From positions 1 through 57,973 of the forward strand of contig JAFRTJ010000026.1 in assembly GCA_017427185.1 (NCBI GenBank): a stretch of DNA of 57,973 nucleotides. Reading direction: 5' to 3'. Below are positions 1 to 7,548 of the stretch, in pieces. Numbering within the stretch: position 1 is the stretch's first letter; every line of letters starts with the position of its first letter. The notes beneath the pieces were generated by a model. It was given only the letters and a program-made list of their open reading frames with translations. It did not search any database and was not told the DNA's origin. Both the position numbers and the translations under genes were made by a program. This stretch comes from Bacteroidaceae bacterium. Its GTDB lineage: Bacteria > Bacteroidota > Bacteroidia > Bacteroidales > Bacteroidaceae.

Positions 1-1014
1 CTGTTCGGCTTGTCGTGTCTCATTCTCTATCTTGTCTTTCTCCTGTTCAAGTGCCTCCATTTCGGCTTGTGAATGTTCAAGTGATTCCTTTGCCTGACGT
101 TCCGCTTCCAGTATTGCCTTGTTCTTGTGGACACGCTCACGTTGTTCCTCATCGGGCAGCATGGCAATGTCATCGCCACGTTCCAGTCCATACTTACGTC
201 CCACCTCGTTATAGTAGTCAGTATGCATCAGGTAGTAAGTTCGTCCTACGGCATATTTGTCCTCGCCCCATACACGGGCGTATGATACACATTCCTTTTC
301 CCTCCGTTCGACTTCTGTTCTTACGAAGTCCGAGCGGATTTCTTCAGGCAGCTTCTTCCACTCCTTATGGGAGAGTACCTTCGACTTGTCATCCTTATGC
401 ACATACTTGGCAGATGCGCGACCTCTGGCTTTTGTCTTTGCCACAGGGATGGTCTGGATATGGATGTGTGGTGTGGTCTCGTCAAGATGAACATCAAAAC
501 CAATGATGTTCTCAGCTCCCCAACGGTCACATGCCCAATGGTAGGTGTCCAATGCCCAATCTTTGATACCTTGCTTCAATTGGACATGCGCATTGCTCTT
601 TTGCAGGGTAAAGTCCACGTCTTGTTCGCCGAAAGCAAGACGTGTCAGTACATCATGGTCACCGCTGACGATGATGCCGACGGTGCAGTTCGGACTATTG
701 TCCGCATTGCCCAAAGGATTGCCTTTGTCCTTGTAAGGTTTGAAACCGAGTTCATCAAGACGTTTCTGTAGTCGTTCATGGAGAGGAATAGGATTGGAGC
801 CGAGGGGAACGATTTCGCCTTTGTCATTAATCTCAAAGTTAAGACGCTTGCGAGTGAAGTCATAATGATTATTGGTGTCCTGGTTCTTCAGGCGGTAAGT
901 CTTCTCATCCCATCCGCGACGTTCAGGTTCGTAGCCTTCGGCAGCAGAAAAAGACTTGGCTGGTGCGCCAACGTGAATGGCAGCACGAGGTATATTGTTT
1001 CTTGTTTTAGACAT
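1..1014 (-). CDS. MobV/Pre-family relaxase, 3' end outside window
   Basis: Plasmid-recombination (Pre/MobV) type relaxase that would nick the element's oriT and pilot the strand into a recipient using conjugation machinery supplied in trans. From the ATG at 1014 the frame stays open for 338 codons to the window edge, so the C-terminus is missing. The family signature H-x-D-E-x-x-P-H-x-H is present at residues 176-185 (HLDETTPHIH). Family knowledge assigns the histidines and acidic residues to metal binding and catalysis. Residues after about 300 become rich in E, K and Q, suggesting the usual coiled-coil tail. It is the first gene of a minus-strand mobilization and replication block. The preceding 273 bp carry inverted repeats where an oriT would be expected. 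The family call is secure; host range and length are not visible. Confidence 0.9.
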   Translation of the reverse strand, partial: MSKTRNNIPRAAIHVGAPAKSFSAAEGYEPERRGWDEKTYRLKNQDTNNHYDFTRKRLNFEINDKGEIVPLGSNPIPLHERLQKRLDELGFKPYKDKGNPLGNADNSPNCTVGIIVSGDHDVLTRLAFGEQDVDFTLQKSNAHVQLKQGIKDWALDTYHWACDRWGAENIIGFDVHLDETTPHIHIQTIPVAKTKARGRASAKYVHKDDKSKVLSHKEWKKLPEEIRSDFVRTEVERREKECVSYARVWGEDKYAVGRTYYLMHTDYYNEVGRKYGLERGDDIAMLPDEEQRERVHKNKAILEAERQAKESLEHSQAEMEALEQEKDKIENETRQAEQ

Positions 1015-1055
1015 AATGTGATTCTTTTGAAGTTATAATTTGATGTAATTCGGGT

Positions 1056-1250
1056 CTCGGGTAAAACCTGAGTGGAGGGTCGAGGGAGAGAGTCACTCCC
1101 TCACAGATGCGGTCTGTCATTGATGTTGGTGCGTCTTTTATGGCAGGACTGCATTGTTGCCAGTACCGCTCGATGGGAAGCGTCTCACCCCTCGGAGAGC
1201 ATAATGGGACTTTTTAAGGGAGCGTAGTGAATCTAAAAGTCCATATTATG
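1056..1250. other. Candidate oriT / regulatory region upstream of mob
   Basis: The gene-free 1015-1287 stretch upstream of the relaxase holds three inverted repeats. The first is CTCGGGT-AAA-ACCTGAG (1056-1072, one G-T pair). The second is a perfect 7-bp hairpin, GAGGGAG (1082-1088) with CTCCCTC (1096-1102). The third is a 15-bp imperfect repeat, CATAATgGGACTTTT (1200-1215) with AAAAGTCCaTATTATG (1235-1250). MobV relaxases usually act on an oriT just upstream of their own gene, so position and repeats fit. The nick site cannot be assigned by eye, and one hairpin could be a terminator for the upstream minus-strand genes. Confidence 0.45.
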
Positions 1251-1287
1251 TTATGGGATTATTCGGCAATCCCTCTCGGCGTAGCAT

Positions 1288-2217
1288 TTACTCAGGAGCA
1301 GGAGGTTTCTCGGCTTCTATGCCGCAGTCACCTTTTCCATGCTCCACGTATCGATGCAATTTGCCACAAAAGGTGCCGTTGATACCCTCATGTGAGAGCT
1401 TGCATTTGTGGCATTCTGGATTCCTGCCGTGCCATCGTTCTTCCTGAGCCAACAGGATTGATTGTATGATAACATCCTCTTTCGGATCTTTCGAAGTTGG
1501 CTTCGTTTTTGGCGTTTCATCCTTGACATTATCGCTGATGGGTGAAAAGCCCACCACCTCCAAGTCGAGTGCCTTGACGAGCAATGCAAGGTTAGGATTG
1601 GCATCCTCCATCCGCATCAGAGCTGTTTCTGCCTCGGTCGGTCGCAAGGGTTGCTGACTGAGAACCATCTGGGCAATGGTGTGGCAATCGCCTTGCGTTT
1701 TCTCCATCACATCAGAGATATGAAACTGGAGATTGGGAACCGCTTGCAGCATTTCTTGCCATTTGCTGTATTCCCCCTTGTTTGGAAACACAACCACGGA
1801 TTTTCCTTCAAGGGGTAGCAAATCGGAGGGAATTGCTTTTTCTTTTCCTATAGCCAGCCAAACGTAGGGAGTGGGGAAACAACTCATAACGGCAGCAGTC
1901 TGTTCATCAGTCACCAGTGCAATCGTCTGGCTGGGGAAGGCACCAAGCAAGTGTTCACCAAACATGCAAGTCGGTCGCCCATCCTGATAGTACCAGCTAT
2001 CATCATAGACCTTGCCTGTTTCGCTATCCATTGTCAAGATGCGACCATTGGTAATCTTATTCTCTGAATTGATATGCCAGAATATCGGTTCGCCTTGTTC
2101 GGTTGCCCCGATAGGATATTGCTTCATCAGAGCCTCCAGTCTGTCTTGGTCAAACCAGATGAAACCACAGAGGTATTTGAAGAACGCATTGTCGAAACTT
2201 GTCATCTTCGCTTTCAT
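1288..2217 (-). CDS. DUF6371 (Toprim-like) element replication protein
   Basis: Resembles the DUF6371 proteins carried by Bacteroidales mobilizable elements, thought from family context to have a Toprim-like fold and a role in element replication. Recognisable stretches are the FWHINSENKITNGRIL block (about residues 46-61), CMFGEHLL, VTDEQTAAVMS and LEGKSVVVFPNKGEYSKW (about 136-153), resembling the family pattern of an acidic Toprim-like patch. A short C-terminal CxxC segment (CHKC near residue 270, later CGK) may bind metal. The ATG at 2217 overlaps the upstream stop as ATGA and is preceded by GGAGG, so it was preferred to a TTG-initiated version 18 bp longer. Function is inferred from family and neighbours. 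Confidence 0.6.
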   Translation of the reverse strand: MKAKMTSFDNAFFKYLCGFIWFDQDRLEALMKQYPIGATEQGEPIFWHINSENKITNGRILTMDSETGKVYDDSWYYQDGRPTCMFGEHLLGAFPSQTIALVTDEQTAAVMSCFPTPYVWLAIGKEKAIPSDLLPLEGKSVVVFPNKGEYSKWQEMLQAVPNLQFHISDVMEKTQGDCHTIAQMVLSQQPLRPTEAETALMRMEDANPNLALLVKALDLEVVGFSPISDNVKDETPKTKPTSKDPKEDVIIQSILLAQEERWHGRNPECHKCKLSHEGINGTFCGKLHRYVEHGKGDCGIEAEKPPAPE

Positions 2218-3095
2218 AGTCTGTCCTCCTTCCAATTGATTCTATACTGCGAACAGATATGGAAGAATGTACCGATGTTGATGCTACTGACATTACGCAA
2301 GAAGTTGTCGAACTTCCTATCTGTCTCAGCTGCTTTGTACTTCGCATTTTGCGAGCTAACCAGATGAAACAGGCTACGTCCGTGTTCACCGAGTGATGCC
2401 AAGGCAGCGCCCACATGGAACCAGTCATCGTAGGTGGCTGTGATGTCGATGCCTCGGTCAGCAATGATACGGCAACACTTCTCAACTTGTGCTATATCGT
2501 CACCACCACTATAAGGAATATGGATAGTCGGCTTTGGCTCCACCCACACCTTATTATATAATGTGGCAGCCTCATTGACATACGGATCAGGGTCGTAGGA
2601 GATGGTACGCATCCGGCTTACGTCCTTACAGGATTTGTCAACCACCAATCCACTATTGGCAAAGTCGCGTTGTAAAGCCTCGAAATGAGCGCGATGTTTT
2701 TCAGGATAGGCAATGTGGAAGATGGCAAACCAACCTTCGCCACGAACACTATGGGCAGCATAAAGAATCTGGGGAATGTTTTGCCACTCATTTTTGAGAT
2801 TATCAAACCAGGGCACACCCATATTGTCCTTCTTGTCGATGTCAACACAAAGAAGGTTCGAGTGGGCCACAAGGTTATCAGCCTTACGGGTAGGAGCAAA
2901 TGTGCCTGAGATGGTAGCCAGAGGCAACTGTTTTTTCAGGCTCTTTTGCTGTTCTTCATTCGTAATGGAACGGATATGCTCTATCTGTTCCTTGTACTTG
3001 TCGCAGAAGAGAAAGTCGCGCAGGGAGATTTCCGTACCGACGTTGTCTTCTACGTTGCTGTAAAAGCTAATCTTTGTATCAAATAGACTTATCAT
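2214..3095 (-). CDS. VirE N-terminal / PriCT-type primase-like protein (BT4734 family)
   Basis: 293-residue protein of the BT4734/BF3469 type: an N-terminal VirE-N domain (roughly residues 40-170) and a C-terminal PriCT-2-like segment (about 205-285). Supporting stretches are LATISGTFAPTR, LLCVDIDKKDN (acidic, about 81-91), SVRGEGWFAIFHI and SRMRTISYDPDPYVN (typical of the VirE-N core). The C-terminal block YDDWFHVGAALASLGEHGRSLFH is typical of primase C-terminal domains. It is translationally coupled (ATGA) to the DUF6371 gene downstream and follows the DUF3987 gene after a 198-bp gap with a dyad repeat. It probably helps replicate the excised element. Enzymatic activity is not shown by the sequence. 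Confidence 0.75.
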   Translation of the reverse strand: MISLFDTKISFYSNVEDNVGTEISLRDFLFCDKYKEQIEHIRSITNEEQQKSLKKQLPLATISGTFAPTRKADNLVAHSNLLCVDIDKKDNMGVPWFDNLKNEWQNIPQILYAAHSVRGEGWFAIFHIAYPEKHRAHFEALQRDFANSGLVVDKSCKDVSRMRTISYDPDPYVNEAATLYNKVWVEPKPTIHIPYSGGDDIAQVEKCCRIIADRGIDITATYDDWFHVGAALASLGEHGRSLFHLVSSQNAKYKAAETDRKFDNFLRNVSSINIGTFFHICSQYRINWKEDRL

Positions 3096-3119
3096 AGTTC
3101 TTCAATTTTTAAGTTTGTT

Positions 3120-3291
3120 GTTGTAGTTGTAGTTGAGCCGAAAACCTTGATTTATAAGGCATTGACGTTACAACTTGGGTACAACCATGAGGATGTGAGT
3201 CCATGATGGAGAGGTGTGTAACTTGGTTGTAGGGTGGTTGTTGGCTTACGCCCTTTATCCATAGGCTATTACTGACATCTACAACTACAAC
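3120..3291. repeat. Dyad with TGTAG iterations between replication genes
   Basis: This non-coding gap between the VirE-N and DUF3987 genes is bounded by a perfect 13-bp inverted repeat, GTTGTAGTTGTAG (3120-3132) and CTACAACTACAAC (3279-3291). Further TACAACC and GGTTGTA units lie between the arms. A 62-codon frame here (3109-3297, minus) is low-complexity and is not taken as a gene. A replication origin or single-strand origin is a reasonable guess from the neighbours but is inference. Confidence 0.5.
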
Positions 3292-3293
3292 CA

Positions 3294-4730
3294 TCATTGT
3301 TCTTTTAATATTTTGTTGACATATTGTTGAGAAACACCGAGAGCTTCGGCAAGGGCATTCTGCGACTTGATTGTGAACTGTCGATTGACGGCACGTAGCA
3401 AGTCACCGTTGGTCATCAGACGTTGTGTGGCCGCCGAGCCTCGTAACAAAGGATATATACGCTCGATATGGATGTGGGTAAAGTAGTCGGCCATGCGGAT
3501 GGCATGTTCCATTCCTTCAGCCGTGATAACTGGCTCGTTCCAATGGTTGGACAGCAGATGGGCCATGATAGCCAAGCGCAGCGTATGGATGTTCATCTTC
3601 TGTATCATGCCGCCAATGTAGCAATCCTCTTCCGCATCTGCCCTCATGTCATTTGCATCGGCATAGTCTGCGTAACGTCGTCCTGCCTCATGAGACAATT
3701 GGAGGGTTAACGGCTGCATGTTGAATAGTCTGCCGATGGTGCTAGTCCAGCTCTCGCGCATCTCCGGTGTCATGAACTTGCGGTCGCACCGCCTAATAAA
3801 CGAGCCTTTGTCGGGAAAGGCAAAGAGGAATCGTTGCGTGAAGCCGGAATCCATCAAGGCATCTGTGCCAAAGGTCTTGCCGAGCAGTTCAGGCTGTATG
3901 CCGCCATTGATGCACATGGCAGGATCATCAATCAGTTTGGTCTCTTCTGACTTTCGGTTAATAGCAAAGCCGACGTTTGACCAAATGGAAAGCAATTGTG
4001 ACAGCTCCGCCCCTGAGCCATTTCCACCTTTGGAATAACGGCCCAAGGAATCAATGAACGACTTCAGTTCGTCGGCCACAACCCCAATCATATCACCCTG
4101 TGCAAGCAGAGCATTACGAGATTCCGGTGAACTATCTCCGACTATCCGTTGATGGAATACAGGTCGTTCTCCGCTGTAGTTCTTATCTTCACGCTTGCGT
4201 TGGTCATAAGCCTCTTTTTCTTCTGAGTATTTGGCATAGTTGGCTTTATCCTGCTCACGTAACGGACGTGTAACTTCTTTTAAGGGACCAGTCTTGTTAC
4301 GGCTGGGCTTACCCACCATACAGAAGAAGTCGCATGGGTAGTTCGTATAAGGGTTGGTGACGAGCTGTGCCTTTTTCCCAGCCGCGATGCCAGCGGTAAA
4401 GAGGCTATTAATCACTACATACTCCTGCGGACATCCGTAGGATTCTGAAACAGTACGGATATACTCCTGCACTGGTTCGGAGAACCAATCAATAGGCAGA
4501 ACCGGCTCTGCGAAAGTCGATGCTTTCAAGTGTGACGTTTCCTTGGGTGGACCAGAAGGAGCTATCTGGGGCAGCGTGAGTTGTGTCACAGGAGATCGTG
4601 GTGATTGTTGTTCCATGGAAGGAGCAGGTAGAGCCAAAATTCTTGGCTCCACCTTGTTTACTTCTGCATTGATGACGGAAAGAAAGTCTGGAGTTCCTTT
4701 CCCGTCGGAAGGCATAAAAGATTGACTCAT
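3294..4730 (-). CDS. DUF3987 domain protein (mobile-element helicase-like)
   Basis: 478-residue DUF3987 protein, a family common beside VirE-N/primase genes in Bacteroidales integrative elements and presumed to act in their replication. The first 75 residues are a Pro/Ser/Thr-rich leader. The DUF3987 core starts at LPIDWFSEPVQEYIRT and includes SLFTAGIAAGKKAQL, the P-loop-like MVGKPSRNKTG and ALLAQGDMIGVVADELKSFIDSLG (Walker B-like VVADE). The C-terminus ends in a short helix-turn-helix-like segment, SQNALAEALGVSQQYVNKIL, which may bind DNA. The ATG at 4730 overlaps the stop of the upstream HTH gene as ATGA, so the two are coupled. The exact biochemical role of the family is unknown to me. 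Confidence 0.75.
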   Translation of the reverse strand: MSQSFMPSDGKGTPDFLSVINAEVNKVEPRILALPAPSMEQQSPRSPVTQLTLPQIAPSGPPKETSHLKASTFAEPVLPIDWFSEPVQEYIRTVSESYGCPQEYVVINSLFTAGIAAGKKAQLVTNPYTNYPCDFFCMVGKPSRNKTGPLKEVTRPLREQDKANYAKYSEEKEAYDQRKREDKNYSGERPVFHQRIVGDSSPESRNALLAQGDMIGVVADELKSFIDSLGRYSKGGNGSGAELSQLLSIWSNVGFAINRKSEETKLIDDPAMCINGGIQPELLGKTFGTDALMDSGFTQRFLFAFPDKGSFIRRCDRKFMTPEMRESWTSTIGRLFNMQPLTLQLSHEAGRRYADYADANDMRADAEEDCYIGGMIQKMNIHTLRLAIMAHLLSNHWNEPVITAEGMEHAIRMADYFTHIHIERIYPLLRGSAATQRLMTNGDLLRAVNRQFTIKSQNALAEALGVSQQYVNKILKEQ

Positions 4731-5053
4731 AAGTCACCTCCTTCCCAAATTGGGCACAAGGGATTTGTTGCAAAAGCATCGTAATGGAAGCGATTCAAGA
4801 AATCATCTACATCCTTTTGCGAATACCAATACTTGTCACCTTCACGCGAATAGCCTAGATAGCCATTGTCCCGCAACTTTTTAAGATACTTGTCCTTGAT
4901 GTGCAACAAGTCCATCAGAGCCTTGTTGTCATACAGACGTTGATGAGATCTCCCGTCTGCCAATGCCGAAGACGAGTCCTGAACAGTGCGAAGTATCTGC
5001 TCCAGCAGTTCTCTATCGCACAGATTGTCAAAATTGGTTTTACATTTTGCCAT
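4727..5053 (-). CDS. Excisionase-like helix-turn-helix protein
   Basis: 108-residue DNA-binding protein of the MerR/excisionase-like HTH kind found in Bacteroidales integrative elements. The DNA-binding part is about residues 40-92: LYDNKALMDLLHIKDKYLKKLRDNG (helix-turn-helix), then YLGYSREGDKYWYSQKDVDDFLNRF, the wing with the usual Y-R-x-G-x-x-Y-x-Y/F pattern. It is first in the DUF3987/VirE-N/DUF6371 run and overlaps the next gene as ATGA, so it may regulate replication or excision. A -7-like TACCTTTG (5170-5163, minus) lies about 110 bp upstream, and GTTAGG motifs cluster near it. Confidence 0.7.
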   Translation of the reverse strand: MAKCKTNFDNLCDRELLEQILRTVQDSSSALADGRSHQRLYDNKALMDLLHIKDKYLKKLRDNGYLGYSREGDKYWYSQKDVDDFLNRFHYDAFATNPLCPIWEGGDL

Positions 5054-5162
5054 AATTTAATTACATTTTTATGGCTCAGCAACCCTGATGCACACTCAGG
5101 CCACCTCACCGTGGTTAGTTGTGAAACAGCACGACTGTGCACATCGCACTGAAATCACGGTG

Positions 5163-5230
5163 CAAAGGTACTACGGATTTGAGGGACAGGATGTTAGGCT
5201 GGGTTTGCCTAACACTTCAGATTTGTTAGG
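5163..5230 (-). promoter_or_regulatory. Promoter -7 box and GTTAGG motifs upstream of HTH gene
   Basis: Minus-strand TACCTTTG (5170-5163) fits the Bacteroidota -7 consensus TAnnTTTG. No clear -33 TTG was found at 19-21 bp. Just upstream is a perfect 7-bp dyad, GTTAGGC (5193-5199) with GCCTAAC (5207-5213), and another TGTTAGG at 5224-5230. These could be operator sites for the HTH protein; that is inference. The rest of 5054-5313 shows nothing coding. Confidence 0.4.
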
Positions 5231-5289
5231 ATGGAATTAGGATGGGGTTATGGATATAGGGTAAGCAGTCTCATAACTCATTGTGTATA

Positions 5290-5319
5290 AACAAAAAGAG
5301 TAGCCTAACATGGCTACTC
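5290..5319 (-). terminator. Rho-independent terminator of the membrane-protein gene
   Basis: Read on the minus strand: an 8-bp perfect stem GAGTAGCC / GGCTACTC with a 6-nt loop, followed by TTTTTGT. The stem overlaps the stop codon of the gene at 5314-6051. Confidence 0.75.
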
Positions 5320-6051
5320 AAATAAATCATCAACTTTTTTACTTCCCATTGGGACGACCTCGCCCTTACGGTTCTGTCGGGACTGTCCCAAGGCAGTTTC
5401 TTCGAACAAAGCGTTCAAGTCTGATTCAGGAAAGAACTCTGTCCTTCCTGGCATCCAGTAACTTTTCACATCTCTAGCGGAATATTTTGGATAGTCACCA
5501 CAATAAATCCGTCCACACATGTATGCCAATAAGGCTTTCGATTCGTTCCATTCATAGTGGTTGCCAACCTCCTCCATCAGACCTTTTTCAATAGCACGGG
5601 CAAAGACTTGCCGTGCAAGTGGAGTATTGAGACGTCCTTGGAGTTCAACATGCTCGTCTACTTCCTCTTGCTCAGGCTGTGGCAACTCCTCTTCAATAGT
5701 TCGTCTTGGCTGTAACAACTTTTCGTCAACAACTTGCACGGGCTGAGCTATGGACATTTCCGAAGTTGAACAATTCTGATGTAAGGCTTTATTGGTCTTC
5801 TCAGCACCAAAAATGAAGATAAAAGAGCAAGCATAAGCAAGGGTGATGCCTAACAGAACTGCATGGTTGACCATACCATTCTCAAATATCTTCAGAACTC
5901 CGATGCCAATCAATATCGAGGTTCCAACAAACAGCAACAAGGCAACAGCCCACAAGATGGTACGCTGCCATTTTCTCAATAGGAATGCCATAACAAATGT
6001 CAGGACTGCCAATCCTATTTCCATGAATACAACCTGAAGCATTGCTGTCAT
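5314..6051 (-). CDS. Two- to three-helix membrane protein of unknown function
   Basis: 245-residue protein carried by the element; I recognise no functional family. Hydrophobic segments at about residues 3-23, 29-50 and 60-82 suggest an N-terminal membrane anchor. A Gln/Glu-rich linker (about 95-135) follows. The cytoplasmic C-terminal domain contains LNTPLARQVFARAIEKGLME, LLAYMCGRIYCGDYP and FFPESDLNALFEE, stretches I associate with uncharacterised Bacteroidales mobile-element proteins. The ATG at 6051 overlaps the upstream stop as ATGA and is preceded by GGGAGG. A TTG start 15 bp upstream is less likely. It ends in a clear terminator and is probably element cargo. Confidence 0.65.
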   Translation of the reverse strand: MTAMLQVVFMEIGLAVLTFVMAFLLRKWQRTILWAVALLLFVGTSILIGIGVLKIFENGMVNHAVLLGITLAYACSFIFIFGAEKTNKALHQNCSTSEMSIAQPVQVVDEKLLQPRRTIEEELPQPEQEEVDEHVELQGRLNTPLARQVFARAIEKGLMEEVGNHYEWNESKALLAYMCGRIYCGDYPKYSARDVKSYWMPGRTEFFPESDLNALFEETALGQSRQNRKGEVVPMGSKKVDDLFE

Positions 6052-6686
6052 TCTATTACCTCCCAATGGCCACCCTTGTCAGGGCCGATACGCTTTATCT
6101 TATTTTGATCTTTCATGCGATTCAACACATTCCAGATACCGTTTTTTGAAAGCCCTGCTATTTCTCGAAGGTTCTGTATCGTTATTGAAGGATCTTTTCT
6201 GATAGCATCCTTTATAACTTCTTCAAGTTCCTTCCCAGTTTTCTTCCCAGTTTTCTTCCCACTCTCATCATCTTTGGGAAGTAAAGTGGGAACATAAGGG
6301 ATTTCTATGCGGTAAACGTCCTGCTCCTCAATGACAGGCTCCTTGCCATTAGCGTATAGAGGAGTGTACTTGAACATCTTTCTCATACCACTACCAAGTT
6401 CTTCTACGATACCCATCTGAGAGAATACCTTGGCTATCTTTGGATTCTTACGATGCGGGCGCATTGTCTGGAGGTCAATATGTCCATAGACGTATGGGAT
6501 GTTCCAGTTCTCCGTAACGATGCTATCACGATAGATAGTAAACGTCGTAGGATAAGCACTGCTATACTCACGATGAATAATCATGTTCAGTACCACCTCT
6601 CGTAAAATTGTGTCGCGAAGGCTGAAACGCTGTATGCCTTCAATATAGGGTTGCTCTGGCAGATGCTTCTTGATGAAAGCCATCAT
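6048..6686 (-). CDS. C-terminal half of interrupted AlbA_2/HATPase_c_4 protein
   Basis: Downstream half of a protein whose N-terminal half is at 6693-7460. It carries the segment typical of the ATPase_c_4 part of Schlafen-AlbA_2 proteins: FSLRDTILREVVLNMIIHREYS (about residues 21-42), DSIVTENWNIPY, KNPKIAKVFSQMGIVEELGSG (about 80-100). A Lys/Gly/Thr repeat (KKTGKKTGK) leads into a C-terminal winged helix with SITIQNLREIAGLSKNGIWN. The intervening codons are in the same frame, TAA-CCT-ATC-ATG-ATG, so only one stop separates the halves. The tandem ATGs could allow independent re-initiation. Otherwise this is a pseudogene fragment. Family role is uncertain (regulatory or defence-like). Confidence 0.75.
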   Translation of the reverse strand: MMAFIKKHLPEQPYIEGIQRFSLRDTILREVVLNMIIHREYSSAYPTTFTIYRDSIVTENWNIPYVYGHIDLQTMRPHRKNPKIAKVFSQMGIVEELGSGMRKMFKYTPLYANGKEPVIEEQDVYRIEIPYVPTLLPKDDESGKKTGKKTGKELEEVIKDAIRKDPSITIQNLREIAGLSKNGIWNVLNRMKDQNKIKRIGPDKGGHWEVIE

Positions 6687-6692
6687 GATAGG

Positions 6693-7460
6693 TTATGCCT
6701 TCAGCAGATTACAGCTTAACAACTCCCTGTCGTCATAGAGTTCTGTATTATTTACGCGGCAAAGCAAATCTATGCGATAAGCAGGAAGGGCTGTTGTTAT
6801 GGCATGACTATTCCCAAACAAAAGAATGGCAGCCAGAGTCAGTCCTTCTTTACCTGTTTCACAGTCAACAGCAAGCAACTCTGCCGAGCGTATGATTTCC
6901 TCATTTGACAAATTGAGCCAAGGGTGTTGTGAATTCTCAATGCGGATGCCACGTCTCAATTCATCGAAGGCCTCCTCATCCAAATCTTTCATTCCCAACA
7001 TAGGATAAACCCTATCCTCAGTCTTCATCTTGCTCTTGCGTATAAACAGATTTGCTATCTGCTCGGTACTGCGCAGTTCAAAGTCACCATCTTGATTACG
7101 ATCGTAGAAGACACCTTTGTAGCTGTGGCCCTGAGTGCTTTCAGGTACATAGAAATAGATAACCTTTTTGCCATCTAGATCCATTGGTTCAAAGTTCAGA
7201 TAGTAAGTAGGCTTGAACAATTGAGGGTTATTCGTGTCCTTTGCCAACAGATCTAATTGTTCCTGAACTTTCGAGGGATTGATACCGATGACGTTTCTGT
7301 CATTATCAACTCCCAACACGACATGACCACCTCTGCGATTCAGAAACGCACAGATGGATTCATAGACCTTACGAGCCAGGCTGTCTTTCGACTCTTTTAG
7401 CTCGACTTCGGTTCCCTCGCCTTGCGATATAATCGCTTTCAGCTTTTCTGGTGTCATCAT
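6693..7460 (-). CDS. N-terminal half of interrupted AlbA_2 (Schlafen-like) protein
   Basis: 255 residues carrying the AlbA_2 nucleic-acid-binding domain: GTEVELKESKD (about 15-25), ICAFLNRRGGHVVLGVDNDRNVIG (about 36-59) and the VYFYVPES-like strand followed by YKGVFYDRNQDGDFE. Intact relatives continue from NTELYDDRELL...CNLL into the ATPase_c_4 half without a break. Here TAA at 6695-6693 follows CNLLKA, where relatives usually keep a Tyr-containing EAYDRL-type sequence, so one TAC or TAT to TAA change would explain it. The reconstructed protein would be about 470 residues, normal for the family. Cargo of the mobile element, upstream of the membrane protein and divergent from nothing; all neighbours are minus strand. 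Confidence 0.8.
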   Translation of the reverse strand: MMTPEKLKAIISQGEGTEVELKESKDSLARKVYESICAFLNRRGGHVVLGVDNDRNVIGINPSKVQEQLDLLAKDTNNPQLFKPTYYLNFEPMDLDGKKVIYFYVPESTQGHSYKGVFYDRNQDGDFELRSTEQIANLFIRKSKMKTEDRVYPMLGMKDLDEEAFDELRRGIRIENSQHPWLNLSNEEIIRSAELLAVDCETGKEGLTLAAILLFGNSHAITTALPAYRIDLLCRVNNTELYDDRELLSCNLLKA

Positions 7461-7548
7461 TATTTTTTTGACGCTGCTAAATTACAATTTTTCGCTGAGA
7501 TTTTTTCACAACCAGGCTTCAAAGCCACTGATTTTGCGGAAGTTTGTA

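Noticed and set aside
3109..3297. 62-codon minus-strand frame between replication genes
   Set aside because: It overlaps the TGTAG dyad and has a low-complexity product (runs of V and Q), so it is treated as non-coding.
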